From contig NC_132995.1 of assembly GCF_048564905.1 (NCBI RefSeq), positions 54,118,639 to 54,182,638 on the forward strand: a DNA stretch of 64,000 nt, written 5' to 3'. Positions 14,536 to 23,500 of the stretch are shown one piece after another (within the stretch, counting starts at the first letter, position 1; every line of letters begins with the position of its first letter). Both the position numbers and the translations under genes were made by a program. The stretch comes from Vicugna pacos. Its lineage: Eukaryota; Chordata; Mammalia; Artiodactyla; Camelidae. The notes below the pieces were generated by a model. That model was not told the origin of the DNA. It saw only the letters and a list, made by a program, of their open reading frames with translations, and made no database searches.

Positions 14536-17500
14536 GAAGAGAAGTATGGTGAAAAGTAATTGTAGCCATTCAGACTCATATTCAGCCTTAGTTTGGGCAA
14601 GAGGGATCCTCCAAACTTCCTGTCCCTCTCTGGTCCTGGGTCCTCTTCAGTTTGCAACACCCCCTCGCCCCTACTCCTTGTCAGATGCAGGACTGGCCAA
14701 CAGCACTCAGACCTGAAGGCTGACTCCAGGGAGGGAAGGTGAACCCCACTAGCGTGCTCGTACCAGGACTGGTGCTTTCCTCCCGCTCAGCCTCATTCTC
14801 GCTTCGGCCACAAGTCTCGTAGCCGAGATCCTGGAGGTCCACCTGCACCTGCTTGCTGTCCTGCTTCACCAAGGTTTCACCTGCTTGGGAAGAGACAGAG
14901 GATGTTACAGAGTGTCTGAATCCCTCACACACTCCCTCATCCTCAGTGGCACAAACTCTGGCCCTGAGGGGGCAGGAGGTCACATCCAGCACGGGACAGA
15001 TGCTGCTTTATTTATGTGGGAGAAGAGACCACCTGCTCCAGGCAGCAGGACTTTCCTCTGCCCAGTTGAGCCTGTTTGCCATGGATCCCACCTGCAGGTA
15101 ACCTGGGCTTCCCTGGGACCAGACATCTTTAAGTCAAGCGTTGCATATTTTCATCTCCAGAAGTCCCAGGGAAGCCAGCAACTGCTTTGTTCACAGGGGC
15201 TCAGTAAATGTCTGGATGGAGCTGAGCGAATTCAGAGTTCCAGGACATGCAGATCTGTACTGTCCGGTAAGGTAATTGCTAGCCACATGTGACCACTTTA
15301 TATTAGCTTGATTGAAATTAAATAGAACTTAAAATTCCCCAGTTGAAGTAGCTACATTTCACGTGCTCTGTAACCACATGAGACTCAGATATAGAACATC
15401 TCTGTCACTGCAGAAGTTGTATTAGAAAGTGCTGATTCTAGACCAACAGTGATGCTATATTTTTGAAGAATCTGATGTGGCGCAAAGAGGAGCAGAAGAG
15501 AAACAATAAGCGTATGTTGGGAGAGTTAAGGCAGTTTGTCGACCGTCTCAGAAGTCAGCAAACCTAGATGTTAGCCTATTCCTCCCTACACTGTCCCTGC
15601 AAACTTGCTTCATTCCTTTATTCTTCTCTGCCATCTGCAAACTGAAGTTATGTATCCACTTCCACAATCCTAGGGTCATGGTCAGGATTAAATTTGTTTT
15701 AAGGTTGGGGAAGAAAAGTGAAGTCGGCAAGGCATGCAGCTTCTCAGGGAGGAGATGGACACTTTGGTAATGGTGAACTTAAGACTTACTAAACATGACT
15801 CTGTATTTCTCCAGCTGGTTGGCCTGAGCAAAGACAGTGGCTTCTGATATCAGTAGCTTCTCCTGGAGATCTTGAAAGCGTTGTCTGCATTGTGCCAGCT
15901 GGGAGCGCAGGTGCTTGGTGTATCCCGGGAGGCTAATTTCGGATTGAGGCCCAGGGTCACGGGCCTGGGGCTGGTTACCCAGCTGTGAAAAGAGCCAGCA
16001 AAAGGGACAGGGCAGTCTGAGCTCATCCCCCATGCAGTGATGGTCACTTCCCCTTGCGAACCCTGTGGACTTTATTCACGTGTCTGTCACAGCGCTCCTC
16101 ATGCCCCTGGGCAGTTACTTGCTTTCCAGGCTGAGCTCCTGGAGAGCTGGGGTAACGTTTTTTTCATCTGCGTATCTACAGCATGATGCCAACTGAGTCT
16201 CTGAGCAGCTCTCAGTAATGTTTATTCAAAGGTTGAAAAGAGAAGGGGTGGAAACCTCCACTCGTCTCTCCCTGCATCCCTGCCCAGTGGTCCTCTCAGA
16301 ATCCTCTGTGTTCTCCATTTTATTTACCCCTCAGCAAATCCTCTTTCCCCAAGAGGATCCTGATGACCCCTCGTGAGGCTCAGGAATCCACACCTGTAAT
16401 GAGCTGTGATGAAAATGGCAGTGATAAGAAAGAGATGTCATTACACACCACTTGTCTGGCTGCCTTAAAACGCTACGCACCCCTGTATTGCTTCCTGTTG
16501 AAATGATCTGCTTTTGTGCCATCTTTCCCCACCATATTGAGCACATGAAGGGCAGAGACCAGGCCTGCTGCTAATGCCTAATGTGTCATCTGGAAACCTA
16601 AGCATTCAAGAAATACGTATGGAAAATGAATTACTCAAGCAATATTTATGGATAATATTATTTAAAAAGAAACCTCTCTAAAGCTGACAGTGTGAGGACT
16701 ATTATTACCACCGCTTGCAGTACAAAAGTGCCTCTCCCTTGCTACCTCCTACCCACAGGGCAGAACTGTTACAGTAAAAACCGACACCTACAGCTCCTTC
16801 TGCAAGAGTCTTTCATTCCACCTTACCCCACACTTACTTGGAGGGCATCCACTGTGAGGGCAGCCCCAAGGTCAAGGCTCCGGGGCCTGGGGCAGGGCCT
16901 CGCAGTCACACTCTCCGCTTCCTGGCATTGGTGCTTTCCAGGAGAACAAACCAGCTCTGCGTTCATTCTGGCGATCTCCGTGGCCAGGTGCACGAGGAGC
17001 TCGGGACTACTTGCACTATTCCCTTCCTTGCTGCTCAGCACCAGCTGTTCTTTGAGGAGGCTGATGATACTGTGAGCATTCTTCAGTTTTCCCTGGAGCT
17101 TTCTGAACTCAGCCTGAAGGCTGTTCTCATTCAGACCCCCTTTGGCAACTACGGTTTCCACCATCACCTCGCCCTTCTCCTTGTCTTCCTCGACCTCCCA
17201 TCCATCGGACATTGCTTCTCCCATCTGCTCTTTCAGCTCTGCATTCTCAAGGCAAAGGCTCAGCATGGTGTTCCTGCAGGAAACATACACAGTCAGGGCC
17301 AGGGCTGGTCCTGGCCCCAGTTCCGAAGAGGCCCCTTTTACCCACAACTCAGTCCATCAGACTCAGAGACACCCCAGAGCCTGAAGTGAACTCGGACGAG
17401 TCTCTAATTTTATTCAAGAGGAAACCAAGGCTCAGGAAGAGTAAGACACTGCCCACACTCCTACAGCGACTCGATGGCAGCATGATCACCAAAAATCTCA

Positions 17501-20500
17501 GGCTCAAGACACCTACTCTAGTTGTCTTCACCTGTGCTTGCAGATTCATGTTCTAATTTTCAGTGGCGTCTGGAACAAACAAGGGTACTTACACTGTTAA
17601 GAAAAGAATAAAACAGCATTTGCCTGGGGAAAATGTATTATGATGGAGTCTACAGTTCTACTAATTAACAACAGTCACTTTTTAACCACTAGATGAGAAA
17701 TTGGGACCTAGGAACGCAGAAGAAACAATACTAATGTGAGCTGTAGTCATATGTACTTATGTGATTATTTGCTTTATGTCTGGCTCCTGTGATAGGAGAT
17801 CACCTCCATGAGAGCAAGGTTTCTGCCTGTCCTGTTCACCCTGTATCCCCAGAGCCTCCACAGTGCCTGCTACATAAAACATTCGTATCTGCTGAGGAAA
17901 TAAAATGGACGAAAACACTGATTTTCATCAAGACATTCTAGACCCAGCCTTTCCTCTCACCACGTCCTTCACTAGGGTTAGAAGGAAGCAATAAAAAAAA
18001 CATGGCTTTAATAAACAAACTCAAACCTCTTTGAGCCTCAGTCTCCTTTTTATATAAAATTAGGATTATAACACTTACCTAGTGGAGTTAATGGATGCTT
18101 AAATGAAATTACATTTATGGTATGGGTAGCTCAGTGTCTGCAGCAGAGAAGTCATTCAGTTCTGCGTGGACTAGCTGCAGACCTGAGCAATACTAACATC
18201 AGAATCCTAGGAGGTGCTTGTTTAAAAAGCTTTAGCGCTAAGGCCTATGAATCTACATTTTACTTATGTTCCACAGTGATTCATACACAGGCAAAATTGA
18301 GAACTGCCAACTAGGAGAGGTAAGGGGATTAACCAATTCACAGTCTGAGGGACCAGTAGTTGGCTATGCCCCTAGATTAGATTTCTCAGAATCCTGAAGT
18401 TTTGGGGCAGAGCAAAGCTTGTCTATCATGAATTAAGGATGAAAATACTTTAGAACACAGGACTCAGAAAGACTATGAGACAGTTTCCTCAGTGGAGAAA
18501 AGGGGGCAAGTATTTCACCAAACTGAGGTGTAAGAGGGAAAGAAAGGGACACGTGTGGGATAGAGAACAATCTTTACTATTTACATGTTACGACTTTGTA
18601 CTTGGAGGAAAACACTGCTGTTATCACAGTAGGAACTGATGAAAGCAATGCTCGACAAAAGCTTCTCAAAAGAGGGGCTACACATTAGATAGATTCCATC
18701 TTCTACAGTAACAGTGACTTCTAAGGTTGGATGGAGAGTTAAATCAGTTTCAGGTTAGTAACTCTGGGGGAAAAAGAAAGTAATCCACGATTTGGTTTGA
18801 TTGCACATTCAACGGTAGGATCAAAAGAGATGCACTCTTCTTAACAGTGAAGTTTTACATATTACACAGTTCAACTAAAACTTATGCTTTAACTTAAATA
18901 GAATTTAAGAAAAGACATATCATGAGAATTCAGAGGAAAAGGATGATCACAAGAGTATTTAAAAAATTGACAAAATATATAGTGTGGAAGAAAAGGCTTC
19001 GAATTTAAAAATTGAGAGCCAGGGGTCTAGCCATGGACTCTTATGCAAACTGAATAAGTTGCTAGAACTTTTTAGGCCTGTGTTTCCTTGACAATGAAAA
19101 AGGACATTTTGCTGGAGGCCAAGGCCCTCTTCAGTGCTAATTTTATTCTCTGATTCAGGCACATTTAAGTGGCACATAATAGGCAGGGGAACAATAAGGC
19201 ATGAATTAGAAGTTTACATCTGCACAGCTGTGTTCTAAACAGCAGGCCAAAATGAATATGACCCTTAGGGATGAATAAATATGTGGATTAGCCATACAGT
19301 ATCAGCGTGTTCCCCAAGCATCTTTTGAAAAAAGGCCGTTCAAGACAGAGTGGCCCATCTAGCCAATAAATAAGTGGCAAAAATACTTGCCACTTTTGCA
19401 AAGTAAATAAAACAGCAGAGATGATGAAAATTGCTACTCCATGATTTAAGGATTCATGCTGCTGAGAGAGGGCTGAGTGGAGATGGAAGGGCTTCTCTAT
19501 AAATCCTCCTCCTCATGGACCGTTCTGGTTCTGCACACGGCAGTGAAGCGTCTTGGGGAGCACTGACTCATTACATGTTCCAGTCAATGCAAAGGTGCAA
19601 CACCAGACATATACCTAGGAGATTTCCACTCATGACGGTCACATGTAATGGCTAATCATGGGCATTATTATACTGAACTAAGACCAGATTTATTTAAATA
19701 ATTTGAATGATGATTACTGAGAATCACTTAATTTTTCTAAGAATTTATAGAACCACTGATGCACTGAGCCTGGGATGTAAAGCAAGAAGCCCCATGCAGC
19801 ACGCACGCCTTGGCTGCAGCAAGGTCAGTCCCTTGGCTATGGTGGCCCCTCAGTCAGCAGGCCCCCCTTCTCTGGGGCACATCCTACCTGATGTGGGCCA
19901 CAGAGGAGAATCCTGCTTCCTCAATTTGAGCCTTTAGCTCCTTCAGTTCCCCCTCAGCTTTCCTCTTCTCCTCTAAGTGCTGGTGGATCTCAGCCCTCAG
20001 GTGGAGCATTTCCTCCTGAAGAGCCCTGTTACTGTCCCCTCCTGTTGGGGAAGGAGGAGGAAGAGAGACTTTCTGGGTCTCCACAGCTGCCAGGCTTTTC
20101 TCCAGAGCCACCTTGATGAGCTGCAAGAAAATCACGGTTTAAAGAAGTTAGGCCGTTGAAGAGGAGCTAAAAGGAACATGAGATCACAAAGGCAGCCTTT
20201 ACTGGGACCTAAAATGGGCTCCCCTAAAATGGGCTCAGCCATAAGGGCCCTGCAGACTGGTCTGGGTGGGGAGGACACCCCAGGAGCAGTGAGAGCTGTT
20301 GCCATAGGCAGGAAGAGGAGACTGCAGAGGTGGGCGAAGGAAAAACCACGAGCACACAATAAATCTCAAACAAATGCAAACAAACGAGGTTTAAACAGGA
20401 CGAGAGCCTGTGGGTGCTGTGATTCTTCTCTTTTCTGAGGGGACTTTTCACAAGTCAGGAAGCTTCATCAGCTCCACAACACTTGAGTCCTTGACTGCAA

Positions 20501-23500
20501 AGATCATGGCTCGAGGTACCGGAGCTCAAAGCCTGACGTTGTGCCTGTAACTCCGACTCCAGAAAGGACGATTAAGAGGAAGGGCTCTGGACACTCAGAA
20601 ATCAGCAGTCACGGTCACAGCATTAGAATACGGGCGGAGCTCCAGGTAAGACAGAGCAACCTTAGTTTCACTGGCAGCAGGAGAAGCACGCTCCACAACT
20701 GCAGAAAAGTTAAAGGAAGGTCACCTGCTTGGCAGCCAATTTCCCTTGTCGGTTATTGCCCGGTGCTGATGCTGCCGGTCAAACCCTCTCTACGAAACTA
20801 GACACGTGAGAGAAAAAACATGCAGAAACAATTTCCCATCACCTTGTTTGTTTGAAGATACTCTTGAAATTACTCAATTGTTCAACTAAAGCAGATTGTA
20901 TAGTTTTTCCTCAAGTAAGAATTTTTTAACTCATAGACTTTCTTGTCTTGGGCTCCTCTCCAGTTTTTCCCATGCTTTTCAAAAGTGTAGAAACCAAAAT
21001 CTGAGTACAATCATCTACTTAATGTATGATGAATTGTTTTAGTCTGTGAGTCTCTTGCCTGTCTGTCCAATATTAATCTTACATCCCAGTGTCATACTGG
21101 CTCCTTTTCCCATTCAGTGGCAGCATTTGGGGGCTTGACTTAACTGCAGGTCAATTTTGACCTCCCAATGGTCTACCTTTCCTCACAGCTATTTCTGGGT
21201 CATGTTTCCTTTATCTCTATAGATATAGTGACTTGTACTTGTCACAAGTTCATTCTGGCTATACAGAGTCATTTCCCAATTATCAAAGTCATCAGAATAT
21301 TTATGCACATCTTCATAAATCATGTAGTGGCCACTTGATTAGAGATGATTTATGGAATTAATTATATGCTCTATTCCTTCATTTAGGTCTGAAATATACT
21401 GACTAGAACAGCACTCAGGGAAGCTTAAATGGACCAGTGGTTAACAGAGCTGCTTGGCTTGGCACAAAGCCACTGACCTTTGCTTTGGACCTTGTAACCA
21501 TATAGTGAAATCTAGGCTGCAGGTATTCGGTGGGATTGATTTATGGCATGTTTGTGTAGAAGAATTCGGTAGCATAGCAGTTGAGGTTGTGAAGAGATGT
21601 GCAAGACATGCACCCACGTCACAGAAGAAAGAGATTGCAGACACAGTTGTTCATTTTCTAGGCATCCAATTCCACTTGGGGTTGTGAGCCTGAGATTTAG
21701 GAGGCTCTTGGGAATGTCTGTCTCTGTGGCTCTGCTGTCAGGCTTAGATTGGTAGCCATTCCTACATGTGTCACAAAGCACTTGGGACAAAATAAAGGAA
21801 GGGGGACTGGATAAAACCACTTTTGAAAGTTTATGACCTCACCTCTCATTAAAATTATGTGATGTTGTCTTTCTATATCAACTGTCTGCAACTAACTAAA
21901 CATTGCCATCAGCTTTGACTGTGGACACATTTACCCTTTTCTAAACCTTAAGAGTTCCTTCTGCTTAAAAATGATGTCTGACTTTCATGTCACCTATCTA
22001 TTGTCCAAGTGCCTTCTAGATGTACATTATCTTCTCCTATTAATTTAAATACACCCACTTTCTTTTAAAAGAAAATATAAGAACCTTGAAATGTTAATAC
22101 CAGACAGGACCTTTGGTTCATCTGGTCTGATCTCCCACTTTAAAATGAGAAAAGGGAGATCTGATTTGTTTCCCAGACTAATTTGGGTTTTCATATGTCC
22201 ATGTCAAAGGGAACTTCCTTTGGCTAAATTGTCTGTAAAATTTAAATGTAAATGCGTGAGAAGTGACTCAGGATCTAGCCTTTTTATTTTTTTTCTTTAT
22301 CATCTAGGGAAAGCTAATACTTTAATTTTTTTCCCCTCAAAACCCAGGGCTTCCAGTTGAATGCAGTGTTAATTACATTTATTGTTAATTACATCTCTTA
22401 TAGGTTTTTTTTCACATTTCCGAATTCATCTGTTCATCTGTTGTACTGTTCCATGGCATAATTCAACTTTTTTGTAGGCTGGGTTTCTATTTGCCCCACA
22501 AAGGTCCATGTGCAGATCTGATCTCTTACTTGAATAGAGTTGTTTTAGCCATATTGTTTCCTATCTCTCACAATGTTAATCAGTCCTTAGACAGCATAAG
22601 GCCATTAAAAATGATCTCTTCTCAAGTTCATCACTGAGAATGGACTTTTGTGTGAGATATCTGGGGAAAATTACCCAAATGGCTAGATCGGAGGCTACCT
22701 GAGGAGGGTGAGTCCAAAACTAAAGATGAAGCAATTTGCTTTGCTCAAAAGCTGGTTCTCTTGGAAGGAACACAAAGTTGAATGTGTTTGTTAGGGGAAG
22801 TATGTGCATGCTTGAGGTAGGAAGGGAGCATGGTGTTGAGAACAAGGTCAGCCTCCTAAGGACACAACAAGGAGAAGTTTGTAGCTCAGTCTTAAGGGAC
22901 CAGTTCCCTAGAAACAAGCAAACACATTTTTGAGAATCTTGACACAAAACAATTATGACAAAACAAGCTTTATTTAATTGGTAGTAGGAGAGTCACACCC
23001 TCAAACTTCAGAAAAGCTGAGGTACATTTACAATGATTTCACACACCTCCTTCCTAAAACTGAAGACTGATTTTCAAGGAAAGGTGATGCAAAGATAAAT
23101 GGTGCTTACCCAGTATGTTCCTCACCCAACAGGTATATACTTTTTCTCATTTATTAAGTATCTCCTATGCCAAGTAATAGGGAAGACATTGCAAGGGAAA
23201 TACAAATGCCTCAATATAAAAGGCTTATTTCAGGGCTGGACTGACCTCATGAACTTGGTCTGGTCATTCTCTCCACATGAGGCTAGAGGGTAGACGGTTG
23301 AGGGAGAGGTGACTTGACAAACCAGTTTGCCTATAACTGAGAATCAGAGTGAAGAGCTCACAGTAGCAGGGGTAGTTTGGACCACATCAGTCAGAATCTG
23401 GCTCTCTTCATCTCTGTGTCTCCTGTCCAGTTACTTGAAGTGAATGCTGTCCCACAGTAGCAATAACCATCAGTGACCTGCTGACACCCCAATCTAGCTC

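Larger units (their letters stand above)
17274..19887. other. PDE4DIP intron B-C
   Basis: Intron of 2.6 kb with an L2 3' end, two MIRs and a MER5A-like element, listed separately. The section 18320-18990 has nothing I can assign. Confidence 0.55.

Noticed and set aside
18117-18145. GTAGCTCAGTG motif, tested as a tRNA-derived camelid SINE
   Set aside because: It lies within the right half of a MIR and lacks the SINE's following B box and tail.
21454-21820. Opposed open frames in the large PDE4DIP intron
   Set aside because: No recognisable domain, no splice sites, both strands open over the same bases.
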